Counted from the stretch's first letter, positions 24,735 through 37,273 are shown. The stretch is 64,000 bases of DNA from Erodium maritimum (GCA_963921825.1 OY997594.1:65147675-65211674), one strand, 5' to 3'. A program made the numbers and translations. The notes: generated by a model not told the origin, from the letters alone.

Positions 24735-25233
24735 GATAAAAGTACACTTTGTTGTTGATAAATCTAACGTCAAGCATTGATAAATTGTCTGTGACTAGAC
24801 GTTCCTGAGTTGATGCTCGTTCAAGGAACAAGTCGTGTTACTGGAATGTATTGATAAATCTTTATACTAACATTGATAAATCGTTCTAGTAGTCTTGATA
24901 AATCTTCCAACTAGTGTTGATAAATCTTTCTTGTTGTGTTGATAAATCTTTCTTCCAGTGTTGATAAATCTTTCTGCTAGTGTTGATAAATGTATGTTTT
25001 AGAGTTGACAAACTAACTGTCTGTGACCTTATCATTCCTGAGTTGATGATCGTTGTAGTCACACGTCGTGTAGTAGTTAGCATTGATAAAATTGCATTTT
25101 ATTGTTGGTAAAAGTTATGTTTAGAATTGATAAATGACTCTGACCAGGTCCCTTCCTCATTTGATAAGTCCAACAATTGTGTTGATAAAACCGGGTTACA
25201 GTGTTGATAAATCTTTCATGTTATATTGATAAA
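24735..25233 (+). repeat. Phased TTGATAAA array, left end of MULE
   Basis: GATAAA starts lie at 24735, 24757, 24779, then 24853, 24875, 24897, 24919, 24941, 24963, 24985 (and the variant GACAAA at 25007), then 25085, 25107 (variant), 25129, then 25163, 25184, 25206, 25228. Within each group the step is 22 bp, with one 21. Consensus is about GTTGATAAATCTTTCTT. Linkers between groups also repeat (TTCCTGAGTTGATG; CCAGGTCCCTTCCT). The array sits in what is probably a 5' leader intron just upstream of the transposase ATG. Confidence 0.9.
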
Positions 25234-25690
25234 TCTCTCTGACCAGGTCCCTTCCTGAGTTGGTACCATGGATCTTGACGATGCTTGCTTTGGATTCGAG
25301 TATGAAGATGTGGATCCTGTTCCACAACCTGTGGTCACAAAAAAGGTGTGGATTCCTGAATGTAGTGTTGATTTAAAGCCTCGAAAGGATATGAAGTTTG
25401 GTTCGTTGGAGGAAGGTATAATTTTCTACCAAACTTATGCATTAAATAGTGGGTTTGGGACACGTCGAGGGCCAGAGAAGAAGAAACCAAGGAGTAACAC
25501 AATCAATTTTAAATGCATGTATTGTGCAAGAGAAGGAGAAGCATTTGTCGATGATACCGAAGGAGAGACCAACGACAAGTTAAGAAAAAGATATAGAATG
25601 TTTACACGAACAGGCTGTATGGCGAGGATTTCTTTGAAACACACTGAAGATGGTTATACGGTGTATGAGTTTAGAGAAGACCACAATCAC

Positions 25691-28361
25691 TGTAAGACCC
25701 GCTTCCGGTCGAACCGGTGACTTCGGAAGTCACTCGGGACTTTTCTGGAAACCAAACGAAGTAGCCACTATCACGGTTGGCTTCAGGGGAGAAAACCCTT
25801 TCGTTTGAGTATAATATTGGATAAAGTCAATTTTGGTCAAAACGAGACTCTTTATCGACTAAAACTCCAATTTTAAAAGTGCTGGAATTTATATTGGAAA
25901 TTTAAATGACCTAGGGGAGGACACATGTCTATTTGTGGTTGAAGGAGAGAAAAAGGATAGTCATTGTCCCTTTTACCCTCCCAAGAGCTTCTACATGGGT
26001 TTCTAACTCAAGGGCTTTTAGTCATTTACTACTTCTAGGTATTATATTGGATTGGAGAAGCCAAAATCATTTTATTTTGCTTGTGGTAGCCGAAAATTGG
26101 AGAGGAAGAGAGGAAGAGGAGCTCTCATGGAAGCTTGAAGGAGAATCAAAGAAGAAGGAACCATTTGGAGTCATCCTCTAGCCTTCCACCCTCAAAAACA
26201 CTAGCATCCTCTTCATCTTCACATTCTAGAGGTAATGGAACTCTCTACTCATCTTTTCTCTTCATCTATTTCCTTGGGTTTTGGGTGAAAAATGGTTAGA
26301 TGATGTTGGGTTGAGTAGAAATGATGGGAGATGGTGTTGATGAAGGTTGATGAAGAGCTTGGTTAAGTTTTTGTGGACAAATCAATGGTGGTTGGAGATT
26401 TTGAAGTGGGTTTAATTTGATGAATCATTGGAAAACTTGTTTGTGTATTGATTCCTACCATGGGTAGAGGAGTATTGATGGATTTGGACTGTTTTGGGGG
26501 TTGGATTGGGGAAATTTCTGGGTTTGAAGGTGGATTTTCGGGGTTTTGGAGCTGGAGGTCGAAGAAGGGCGAATCTGTCCTGGTGCGTCACGGATCCGTG
26601 ACGGATCCCGTGACGGGCGACGTCACGGCTCCGTGAGGGAGACCGTGACGGCACTCGTCACGGCTCCGTGACGGTGACCGTGAGGGTTGCCATCACGGAT
26701 CCGTGACCAGGTCCGTGACCCACCAGTGTGAGGGTTTCTTAGGGGTTTTTCGAAGTGTTTACACCTTGGTTTTGAGCTGAACTTTGGAAGGGTTTTGGGG
26801 GTCTTTCTTGCTGTTTAAGGGGAACCTAATTAGTGTTTCTTTGTGTCCAAGACCTTGGGGATCGAGCTAGAGAAGCAAGGATCACATCGAGGCCCGAGGG
26901 AAGAGCGGGGTGGTGATCACCGGACTTCACCAAAGCGTTGAAGAGGAGGACCTTGAGGTAGGGAAAGCCTTAACCTCTCGTTTATGGTGCCTAGTATGCA
27001 TGCTAAGTTAATAAAATTGGAAAAGGTCCTAGACATGCATAAAGGATGTGAATAACTAGCTTAATCGTCTTTCAATTGCTAATAACCGGAGAGTCTAGTG
27101 GTGACCGATTAGGATGCCAATCACTAGTGTAATTCGCTTTTCAATACTTGGGATATGATTGTCTGGTAGAGGAGCCTTGGCAAAACCCTCAGATTAGTTG
27201 CGTGATAGGATCACATGCTTGGTTGTTGATTGCTTAGCAGATAGGCTAAAGAGTCTAATGAAACTAGCGAAATTGCATGCTTGAATGCTCTTTTGAAGGC
27301 TTTATGATTTAGTTGATCATACTCGTATTTGCTCGTTGATTGTATTCGAATGATTACTTGATTTACTTGATTGGTTGTTGGGGGTATCGAGTATGACTGG
27401 TTGTGCCGAGCGGTGAAATCAGGTGATCGATGCCCCGGTGGTTCGAAACTGGTAAGTGAACGGTAAGTTGGGATTGTGTATTTGGTGTGCTATGGTTGCG
27501 TGATTCGTGTGCTATGTGTTGTGGTGAATTGGCGATGGTTGAGCTGTGTGTGGATTTGGATTGGTGATGGTTGAGCCGTGTGTGGACTTGGGTTGGTGGT
27601 TATTGAGTTTGTATTACTTCGAATTTCTGTTGAGTGCATTATTCAATTATTAACTGCTTATTATTAAATTGCCCACGTGTGCGCTTCCTATGGGAGTATG
27701 GCCCTGGGTTCCCGATGACCTAAAATCCCTTGGAGACGTTTCTGAGACTTCCGATGATATGTGCCTTGAAGGGTGTTTCCGATAGTCTCAATGATATGCG
27801 TCTCCTCTGGATTGGAGGGAAAATCCGAGAGGACACGTAAGACGTGGATCGGAGGGTGGTGACCTCATGTACCACGACATTGTTTGGTTTATCTATTGTC
27901 TCCAATTGTTAAGAACTGCTTGTTAACTTTATTAATGAATTTATTTGTGATGTTATGGACTACCTTGTGGAACGTTCTGTGAATTGTGGATCTTGTGGGC
28001 ATTACCGTTGTTTCTTTGGAGTCTAAGGTTCACTATGTTATGTGTTTTCCCTACTGAGCGTGAGCTCACCCCTATGTTTCACTGTTGTGTCTACAGGCTT
28101 GATTGAGGAGTAGAAGCTTGGGCGCTTCTCGGCGGGGTACTTGTTAGAGGCTTCGGACTTTACTTTTTATGTTTTGAACCAAACTGTGGAGATTATTATT
28201 ATTACCCCCTTGAGGGTTATTTCATGTTTGAACTACGTTTTGTTGGATTCAAGTTATAGTATTGGAGTTTTATGGATTTTGATTTAATTGGTTATCTCCT
28301 TTGCTCTTATTTTACTAGTCATGCCTCGAGTCCGGGCAAGAACCGGATTTGGGGCGTGACA
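25691..28361 (+). mobile_element. Solo gypsy LTR C with perfect target duplication
   Basis: A 2671-bp segment begins TGTAAGACCC and ends GGGGCGTGACA, flanked by ATCAC at 25686-25690 and 28362-28366. It interrupts the FAR1 domain of the MULE transposase gene. It holds no internal gag/pol, so it is a solo LTR. Its last 324 bp match the LTR piece at 29439-29762 with one difference by eye, so both belong to one young family. Ends and some internal blocks (CTACTGAGCG..AGCTCACCCCTAT) resemble LTR A at 5695. Confidence 0.93.
26582..26720. repeat. Array of short imperfect palindromes in LTR C
   Basis: The word GTCACGG(A/C)TCCGTGA(C/G), a palindrome around CGGATCCG, recurs at least four times in about 140 bp, interleaved with GACCGTGACGG-type words. 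It lies in the first half of the LTR, likely upstream of the transcription start. Possible roles are a transcription-factor array or a structured RNA; neither can be decided here. Confidence 0.8.
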
Positions 28362-28813
28362 ATCACCCACTGCAATGTAAGCGTGATTTGCATTATCTGA
28401 GATCAAACAGGGATTTAACACCAAGGCATAAGCAATTTATCATAGATTGCTCAAAGGTTAATTTGGGAGCTACAAAAGCATTTAACCTTTACAGCCAAAT
28501 AGTTGGAGGTCCTACCAACGTAGGAGCGTGTCCAACTGATTTCAGAAACTTCCAGCGGGATCTGAAAGTTTACATTGGAGAGAGTGACGCTCAAATTACC
28601 ATTGACCAATTCCACACTAAAGAAGACTATTGTAGTGACTTCTTCTTTGAGTACAAAGTTGATGCTGGTGATCGGCTAAGCCACCTTTTCTGGGCTGATT
28701 CGATGTCGAGGAAGAATTATGAGCTATTTGGAGATACGGTGTCGTTCGATTCAACCTATAGATCAAACAGGTAAAGCATGTTGTATAACTTGACAATCTG
28801 CATCAGTTTGATT

Positions 28814-28863
28814 GATAAACCCTGCATGTAAGGTTGATAAATTGTATAATCACTGTTGATAAT
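28814..28863 (+). repeat. TTGATAAA triplet in transposase intron
   Basis: GATAAA starts at 28814 and 28836 and the variant GATAAT at 28858 have the exact 22-bp step seen elsewhere in the MULE. They lie within the intron 28771-28900. Confidence 0.8.
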
Positions 28864-28927
28864 TTATTTATCCTTGCTGCTTATGTTTTTGTTTGTTTAG
28901 GTACATGATGGTCTTTGCACCATTCAC

Positions 28928-29438
28928 TGGAGTAGACAACCACAACAAGTCGATCATCTTTGGTGCTGCTTTGTTAGCCAAAGAGGATGCTGAATCTTTT
29001 GTTTGGTTATTCCAAACATTCCTCAAAGCTATGAAGATGAAAGAGCCAAACTGTTTCATAACAGATCAAGACCCAGCGATGAGAAAGGCTTTTGAGGAAG
29101 TGTTCACACAAAGTAGGCATCGACTATGTATGTGGCACATAATGCAGAAGCTTCCTTCTAAGGTAAGTCCTGTTTTGAATTTATACATTTGTTAGTGATT
29201 TATGCTTGATAAAAGTTAACGTTAGGAGATAAATAATTTGTTCGTTTGATTGTGAGACAAATGTATACATTATTATTGCAGGTTCCTCACAATGTATACC
29301 ATGAGACAAATTTCAAGAAGAAATTTAAAGCATTGGTGTGGAGTAACTACACCGAAACAGAGGAGTTTGAGCTGACTTGGAAGGCTTTGATGGATGAATT
29401 CCAACTACACGATCACACTTGGTTGTCTTCTATGTTTG
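28928..29438 (+). repeat. 511-bp direct duplication, left copy
   Basis: This stretch of transposase exons and intron recurs at 35186-35696, at a constant offset of 6258, with only a few base differences (for example GTTTGATTGTGAG against GTTTGATGGTGAG, and CACGATCAC against CACAATCAC). The gypsy fragment lies exactly between the copies. Confidence 0.93.
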
Positions 29439-32400
29439 TTATGTGTTTTCCCTACTGAGCGTGAGCTCACCCATATGTTTCACTGTTGTGTCTACAGGCT
29501 TGATTGAGGAGTAGAAGCTTGGGCGCTTCTCGGCGGGGTACTTGTTAGAGGCTTCGGACTTTACTTTTTATGTTTTGAACCAAACTGTGGAGATTATTAT
29601 TATTACCCCCTTGAGGGTTATTTCATGTTTGAACTACGTTTTGTTGGATTCAAGTTATAGTATTGGAGTTTTATGGATTTTGATTTAATTGGTTATCTCC
29701 TTTGCTCTTATTTTACTAGTCATGCCTCGAGTCCGGGCAAGAACCGGATTTGGGGCGTGACAATTTGGTATCAGAGCCTGGTTTCATTTGAAACAGGTGT
29801 CTTTTGAACTGATTTTCAAACCTCGGACCGAAGTCAATTAGGTTGGTAGAGTTAGGAAGTGTGAGTCTTGAGTTTCTTTAAGGGTTGTCCTAATTGAAAT
29901 CTTGCACTACAATGTTTGCATTACTTGATTGGTATCCTCTCCCTAATGATCGGTGAGGCCGGATGGTTGAGATCAGAATTGGATTGACGGTCAATGACCG
30001 ACCCGCTATGCATACATGATAGTGTTAGCCAACAGTTAGTGGTGTTTGCCCTTTGGCGTTTTACTTCGGAAAAAAATTTCAAGTTGTGGTTGGGTCCGGT
30101 GCAAGTGTTTAATTGTGATTGATTGTTGAGATGGAGCATAAGTACTCCATGTATGCCATTATTGAGCGTTTTGGGTGGGGCACGAGCACCCTATATCCCG
30201 TTGTATGAGAACTATGAGTGGGTCGTCGAACCCGTGTCTTTGCCTTTGGTTGAGTGGCCATGAGAGCCGTGTGGTTGTTTGTGTCTGAGTGGCCATGAGA
30301 GCCGTGTGGTTGTTTGTGTTTGGGTGGCCATGAGAGCCTGTGTGCTAAGGGTGGTGTCGTTGGCTGGCCTCGGGGAGGTTGCGAGCATTCTTTGGCTGGC
30401 TTACGAGTTGATGACTCAGTAAGTTGCGAGCGTGGTTGATTGTTGATTTTGGGAAACGAGTATCCCCTATGCCCGCTGAGGTGGCGATTTTGGGACACGA
30501 GTATCCCCTATGCCCGCTGAGGTGGCGATCTTGGGACACGAGTATCCCCTATGTCCGATGAGGTGACGAATTTTGGAAACGAGAATCCCGTAGGCCCTTG
30601 TGTGGAGAGTTTGGGGCACGAGTACCCCGTGGTAATTGGGAGCACGAGAACTCCGTTTATTGATTGTGTTGTGTACCTTAGGAGCATGAGAACTCCGTTA
30701 TTTTGACTGTGTGTGAAGTCTTGAAAGAGCATGAGGACTCTGTGGATTTGTACCTTGTATTTTTTGTTTTGGTGGTTGTCCCGCTTAAGCGGAGGGTTGA
30801 GGGAAATACGAATGGGTCATGCCGAAATTTCAGTAGAACTAAAATGTTTACACCATCACGGGTTGACTCAGGGGCGCCACTGTAGTCAAGCGTGATGTTC
30901 GATGTCAAGTTGTTACAATGAGGTTTGGGGACGCCTGAATCAGATTGTAACCACATGAGATCGACATGAAAAGGTTTGAGTAAAAGTTAAGAAATGGGAA
31001 TTCATCCCTCGATCCATTCGGGATGATCGGCGCCAGCAGTTTCTGGATTTGCGTCAGAGGGGTTTGAGTGTTTCTGAGTATGCAGTGAGGTTCACCTCTT
31101 TGGCCCGCTTCGCGCCGGAGTTGGTACGGACTGCGGAGGACCGTTGCAGGAGGTTTGAGAACGGGCTCATCCCGTCGATAGCCGACAGGGTTATCGCTTT
31201 CAGGACCACAGATTACTCCACACTCTTGGATCAGGCTTTGGCTATGGAGAGGCATTTCAGAGATACTACCAGGGTGCGAGAGACCAGGCCTAGGCCGAGT
31301 GGCTTTTTGCAGCCGTCTGACCATCGAGACCGCCGCAGACAGAGAGTTGCAGGACACTTTCAGCCTCAGTTTCAGCAGGATGGCATACGCCGAGCAGGGG
31401 CCGTGGCGTCAGTTGGACCCGCCCCGGTGGCACAACTGTGCCCTCAGTGTGGACAGCAGGGTCACCTGGCACGAGATTGCCCGAGGGGTACTGGACCTGT
31501 AGAGCGTCATGTTGGCCGTCCCCAGGGGACCGGTGTTAGGCAGCCTAGTGCACCAAGGGGGTGTTTTCACTGTGGCAACACCGACCACTTCATGCGTGCG
31601 TGTCCTGAGGCAGCACAACTGAGAGGATGCTTCATGTGTGGTCGACCTGATCATTTCATCCGGGCGTGCCCTGAGATAGCTGGCAGAGCGCCTGCACCGA
31701 GGCCCCAGCAGACTCAGATTCGCCCTGTGGCCCCTGTCAGACCACGTCAGGCACCGCAGCAGAGAGCTCCGCGTCCAGCGGCGGGAGCAGCAGGTCAGAG
31801 GCACCAGCCGAGAGCTGAGCAGCGGGTGGCCCTTCCCCCACCACCTAGAGGAGGACCGCCGGCACGACAGGGCCGAGTCTTTGCCGTTACTGATTCCAGG
31901 ATTGAGAGGCCGTACGCCGGCCATGAGGCCACCCAGGGTACGTGTTTACTTTATAATGTGTGGACTTCATTTTTGTTTGATACGGGAGCTTCCCATTCGT
32001 TCATTTCTTCGTCTATTGCTTCTTCTTTGGGTTTGCGGGTTGAGACTTTGAGTCAGCCCCTTTGTTTGGAGACCCCGGTTACAGGTGCAGTGGTGTTGAG
32101 CACCGTCTGCAGAGACTGTGCGATTAGGGTGGCAGATTGCCCATTTCTGGGGGACTTACTCGTTCTTGACATGAGAGCCTTTGACGTGATTCTGGGTATG
32201 GACTGGCTCACGAGGTACCGGGCGACGATCGACTGCTACAGACGTCAAGTTACAGTGAGGTCAGGTGATAGAGTGTTCACGTGTGTTTTGGGTAGCAGGA
32301 GCGGGGTTCTCTTATCCGCTTTGACTGCGGAGTCAGAGGCAGAGATCGTGCGGAGTAGCAGTGAGCTACCGAGGGTAGTACGGGAGTTCCCGGAGGTCTT

Positions 32401-35185
32401 TCCGGAGGAACTATCAGGCTTGCCACCAGTGCGAGAGGTGGAGTTCAGGATCGATCTGATCCCGGGTACGGCGCCGATCTCGATGACGCCGTATCGGTTC
32501 GCACCAGCCGAGTTGGTCGAACTTAAGAGACAACTTGAGGAACTGCAGCAGAAGGGGTTCATCCGCCCGAGCGTGTCTCCGTGGGGAGCGCCCGCCCTTT
32601 TCGTGAAGAAGAAGGGTGGAGCCTTGAGGATGTGTATAGATTACAGGAAGCTGAACCGGGTGACAGTGAAGAACCGCTACCCGATGCCTAGGATTGATGA
32701 TTTATTCGACCAGCTGAGGGGAGCAAAGTACTTCTCAAAGATCGATCTTCGATCTGGGTACTACCAGCTGAGAGTCCGAGCTGAGGACGTAGAGAAGACA
32801 GCGTTCCGCACTCGTTATGGACATTTCGAGTTTTTGGTGATGCCGTTCGGTTTGACGAACGCGCCGGCCGCCTTTATGGACTTGATGAACGACATCTTCA
32901 GGCCTTATCTAGACCAGTTCGTGGTAGTCTTCGTCGATGACATCTTGATCTACTCGCCCAGTGAGGAGGCGCACGCGGAGCACCTACGGACCGTTTTGAC
33001 ACTCTTACGCACCCATCAGTTGTACGGCAATCTGGAGAAGTGCGAATTTTGGCTCTCTGAGGTGAAGTTCCTCGGTCACGTGGTATCACAGGAGGGCATC
33101 TTGGTCAACCCAGCCAAAGTTGAGGCAGTGTCGAAGTGGGCAAGACCCAGTAGTGTATTTGAGATTCGGAGTTTTCTCGGGTTGGCGGGCTATTACCGAC
33201 GTTTCGTTCAGGACTTCTCTCGCCTTGCCGCACCTATGACCGCTTTGACCCGCAAAGGAGCGGAGTACATTTGGACGGATGAGTGTGAGCGTTCTTTTTG
33301 CGAGCTAAAGGCTCGGTTGACTACCGCCCCGGTGTTGATCGTTCCAGATCGGGGAGTGGGCTATGACGTGTATTGTGACGCTTCTGGCGAAGGGCTAGGT
33401 TGTGTTCTGATGCAGGGAGGGAAGGTGGTTGCTTACGGCTCGAGGCAGTTGAAGGTACATGAGCGCAACTACCCCACCCATGATCTCGAGCTAGCAGCAG
33501 TAGTATTTGCGCTGAAGAGCTGGAGACATTACCTGTATGGTGAGCAGTTCAGGGTGTTTTCAGACCACAAGAGCCTCAAGTATATCTTCTCGCAGCGTGA
33601 TCTGAACATGCGCCAAAGGCGGTGGATGGAACTACTTGAAGAGTATGACTTCGAGTTACTTTATCATCTGGGCAAGGCGAACGTGGTTGCCGATGCTTTG
33701 AGCAGGAAGTCGAGTCACTGCGTTGCCAGTATGGCAGTCTGAGAGTGGGACATGTTGGAGCAGTTGAGCTCATTCAGACTGGAGTTGGAGGAGGTCACAG
33801 AGAGTATGGCCTTGTGTGCCTTAGTGGCTCAGCCCACACTTTTTGCTCAGGTGTTAGAGGCACAGACTGAGGATGCTGAGACAGCGGGGTTTCGGAAGAA
33901 GTTGATGGATGGAGTCGAGCTCGAGGGTTGGGAGATAGGCACCGATCAGGGTATCCGCTTTAGAGGACGACTGTTTGTACCCAGTGAGTGCAGAGACACT
34001 GTGTTGCGTGAGTGCCACCGCTCCCGTCTAGTTGTGCACCCCGGTGGTAACAAGATGTATAGAGACATGCGGCGACAGTTTTGGTGGAGTGGGATGCGTG
34101 GGGCAGTGGCAGATTTCGTTTCTAGATGCCTTACCTGCCAACAGGTAAAGGCCGAGCACATGCGTCCCGCAGGCTTGTTACAGCCTTTACCGATCGCTGA
34201 GTGGAAATGGGAGCACGTGACTATGGATTTTGTGTGTGGGTTGCCCAGATCGTCGAAGGGGCATGACGCTGTTTGGGTGGTGGTTGATCGACTGACCAAG
34301 TCGGCCCACTTTTTGAGTATGAGGATGACTGATTCTGTGGACATGTTGGCCCGCTTGTATGTCAGAGAGATTATTCGTTTACACGGTGTACCTGTATCAG
34401 TAGTATCGGATAGAGACCCCCGTTTCACATCCAGGTTCTGGAAGAGCCTACAGAAGGCCTTGGGCACTAAGGTACTGTTGAGTACAGCTTACCATCCTGA
34501 GACAGATGGACAGTCAGAGCGCACCATTCAGATTCTCGAGGACATGCTTCGGGCTTGTGTGCTTGACTTTCAGGGGTCATGGGAGGATCATTTGCCGTTG
34601 GCAGAGTTTGCCTACAACAACAGTTACCAGTCTAGTATCGGTATGGCGCCATTTGAGGCCTTGTATGGCAGACCTTGCAGATCGCCGGTGTGTTGGGCTG
34701 AGGTTGGAGACCGGAGCCTACTTGGACCAGACATGATCAGGGAGACGACCGAGAAGGTCACTTTGATTCGAGAGCGGCTAAAGACCGCACAGAGTCGGCA
34801 GAAGAGCTACGCAGACATGCGTCGTAGACCACTTGAGTTCATGGTCGGGGAACACGTGTTTCTGAGGGTTAGCCCGAAGAAGGGGCTTGTGCGGTTTAAC
34901 CGCAGCGGGGGAAAACTGGCACCGCGTTACATCGGACCATTTGATGTGTTAGAGAAGATCGGAGCTGTAGCCTATCGGTTGGCCTTGCCACCGCAGCTTG
35001 GGAACGTGCATAACGTTTTCCATGTGTCCCAACTGCGGAAGTACATAGCAGACCCTTCGCACATCATTGAGTGTTCTGACATCGAGATAGCAGATGATGT
35101 CACCTTTGGGGAGCAGCCCGTTGAGATTTTGGGTACGAAGGAGAAGATCCTGCGGAACAAGACAATTCCGTTGGTGCTAGTACAG
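29439..35185 (+). mobile_element. Ty3/gypsy (chromovirus-like) retrotransposon fragment
   Basis: It begins inside an LTR: 29439-29762 is the last 324 bp of an LTR of family C. A tRNA-Met-type primer site follows (TTGGTATCAGAGC, about 29765-29777). A long leader leads to gag with CCHC knuckles (about 31.0-31.7 kb), then protease (DTGASHSFI, near 31.98 kb), reverse transcriptase (FVDDILIYS, 32.5-33.1 kb), RNase H (33.3-33.7 kb), integrase (34.0-34.9 kb) and a chromodomain-like end to 35185. The 3' LTR and part of the 5' LTR are absent, and no 5-bp target duplication is present. Domain order fits the plant Tekay/Del-type chromoviruses. The fragment looks young; it is broken, chiefly by loss of both ends, with few further breaks. 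Confidence 0.93.
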
Positions 35186-35696
35186 TGGAGTAGACAACCA
35201 CAACAAGTCGATCATCTTTGGTGCTGCTTTGTTAGCCAAAGAGGATGCTGAATCTTTTGTTTGGTTATTCCAAACATTCCTCAAAGCTATGAAGATGAAA
35301 GAGCCAAACTGTTTCATAACAGATCAAGACCCAGCGATGAGAAAGGCTTTTGAGGAAGTGTTCACACAAAGTAGGCATCGACTATGTATGTGGCACATAA
35401 TGCAGAAGCTTCCTTCTAAGGTAAGTCCTGTTTTGAATTTATACATTTGTTAGTGATTTATGCTTGATAAAAGTTAACGTTAGGAGATAAATAATTTGTT
35501 CGTTTGATGGTGAGACAAATGTATACATTATTATTGCAGGTTCCTCACAATGTATACCATGAGACAAATTTCAAGAAGAAATTTAAAGCATTGGTGTGGA
35601 GTAACTACACCGAAACAGAGGAGTTTGAGCTGACTTGGAAGGCTTTGATGGATGAATTCCAACTACACAATCACACTTGGTTGTCTTCTATGTTTG
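35186..35696 (+). repeat. 511-bp direct duplication, right copy
   Basis: Second copy of 28928-29438. The transposase gene continues from this copy into 35697 onward, so this copy is the one in register with the downstream exons. Confidence 0.93.
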
Positions 35697-35831
35697 ATAT
35701 ACGGGATAGATGGATCCCTGCATATTTTAGGGGGGCTAAAAATGGGACTATTCCTTAGAACAACATCAAGATCAGAGAGTGAGAACAGTGCATTTGGTCA
35801 ATTCACTAACAGGTACCTTTATTTTGTGATT

Positions 35832-35983
35832 GATAAATGTTTCAATGAGGACTGATAAATTCTGCACTTTTGACTGATAAAAATATGTGTGGAGACAGTA
35901 GTGTTTTCTGATGATATAATTTATTCTGTTATGATAAATGTTTCAAGAAGAACTGATAAATTGTGAAGTCTTGACTGATAAAA
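35832..35983 (+). repeat. Two TTGATAAA-type triplets in the last transposase intron
   Basis: GATAAA starts lie at 35832, 35854 and 35876, and at 35933, 35955 and 35977. The step is 22 bp inside each triplet and 101 bp from triplet to triplet. They fill most of the intron 35813-35998. Confidence 0.88.
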
Positions 35984-36872
35984 AATGTTGTTGTTCAGGT
36001 GCCTTACCTTGGTTGAATTCATGTGGCGCTTCGATACAGTCGTTGAAGGTCAGAGACAGAAACAATTACAGCTGGACTTCCAATCAAGCACCTTAGCTTC
36101 CAATTTCATGGTATTATCTGAAATTGAAAAGGACGCTTGGAGGATTTACAGCCGCTCAATCTTTGACATCATTAAGAAAAGTGTTGTGGGAACAACCTTC
36201 AGGTGTGGGATCAAAACCTGTGTTGAAAAGGATGGAAATAAGATATATAACATCGCAAACAAACATGGGGACAAGACGTTTGTTGTTGTGCAAAGCTTAC
36301 CTGGGAACCATTGCACATGCACTTGCATGAGATTTGAAGGATTTGGCATCCCTTGTATGCATATTTTCTTAGCTTTGCAATCATCTATGGTTGATCAAAT
36401 ACCGGAGAGCTTGATCACGCAAAGATGGACAAATGATGTATGCAAGAATGCTGAAAACTCTGCAGATTCTGAAGAATTACAACCATCTGCCTACGGTGAG
36501 TGTAAGAAGATTATTGCAGATATATGCTCGATGCTTCAATCTTGTGCCCTCCATCCAGCAGTGAATGCTGCAAAGTTGAAGGAATTTGCAGAACAAGTAA
36601 AGGACTTCAAGAACAAGTTGAATGATGACGAAGTTGATGATTTTGCATCAAGCACAACACAAGAACGTCAGACTTTGACAGATCTTTCTAAACCTTCACA
36701 GGTTATTGTCAAGCTACCACATATATCAAGGACAAAAGGTTGTGGACAGAGAATTCAATCAGGGATGGAAAGGTCTATTGAAAAAGCTAAGAAAAGGAAG
36801 ATGACTTGCAAAGGATGTGGTCAACCAGGTCATGACATCAGAAACTGCTCCCCAAAAAAAGATGGCTGCAGT

Positions 36873-37273
36873 GATAAAACATTGAACTAGTGTTGATAAA
36901 TGTAGCACTTAAAGTTGATAAATAATTTCCACCTATTACTGACTCTATGAATTACAAGGTCATTCAGTACTGATAAAACATTGAATTAGGCTTGATAAAG
37001 TCTTCAAGTAAAGTTGATAAATCTAGTTTTTATTATTCCTAAGTCTGATTTACAAGGTCCTTCAACATTGAATATGTACACAAATTTAAGGGTGATAAAA
37101 GTTGTAACAAATGTTGATAAAAGCTTAGTACATCACTGATAAAAGGACCTTCGAAAGTACTTACCTATTGCTATTCAAAATAGCCATCCACAACAGTGAT
37201 AAACCATGAACACAGAATTGATAAAACTCTTCTATATATGTGATAAACCTGGTACATATAACAGATTGATAAA
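36873..37273 (+). repeat. TTGATAAA triplets between the two MULE genes
   Basis: Four triplets with an exact 22-bp step: 36873/36895/36917, 36972/36994/37016, 37094/37116/37138 and 37198/37220/37242, plus a single site at 37268. The first site lies just inside the end of the transposase frame; the rest cover the spacer to the 3' end of the Ulp1-like gene. Linkers repeat as ACAAGGTCCTTCA-type words. Confidence 0.9.

Larger units (their letters stand above)
25268..36890 (+). pseudogene. FAR1/FHY3-like MULE transposase gene, interrupted
   Basis: Coding parts: 25268-25690, 28362-28770, 28901-29162, 29282-29438, then after the gypsy fragment a duplicated stretch (35186-35420, 35540-35812) and 35999-36890. 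Domains in order: a FAR1 DNA-binding domain with Cys/His residues (FKCMYCAREGE, GCMARISLKH, FREDHNHP); the MULE transposase core with FDSTYRSN and ITDQDPAM as acidic sites and CMWHIM (C-x2-H); a SWIM zinc finger (CTCMRFEGFGIPCMHI); and a C-terminal CCHC knuckle (CKGCGQPGHDIRNC). The start ATG follows the phased repeat array. Besides two insertions there is a one-base frame change near a run of six G at about 35730. An alternative is a domesticated FRS gene, but the convergent Ulp1 gene, end repeats and damage favour a transposon. Confidence 0.85.

Noticed and set aside
24886-25083. Minus-strand frame of 65 codons rich in INTS/IYQ words
   Set aside because: It is a translation of the TTGATAAA array, with no independent coding sign.
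25268-36890. A domesticated FAR1-RELATED SEQUENCE host gene
   Set aside because: The domain set fits, but the damaged frame, element-like ends, shared phased repeats and adjacent Ulp1-like gene fit a MULE better. Not fully excluded.
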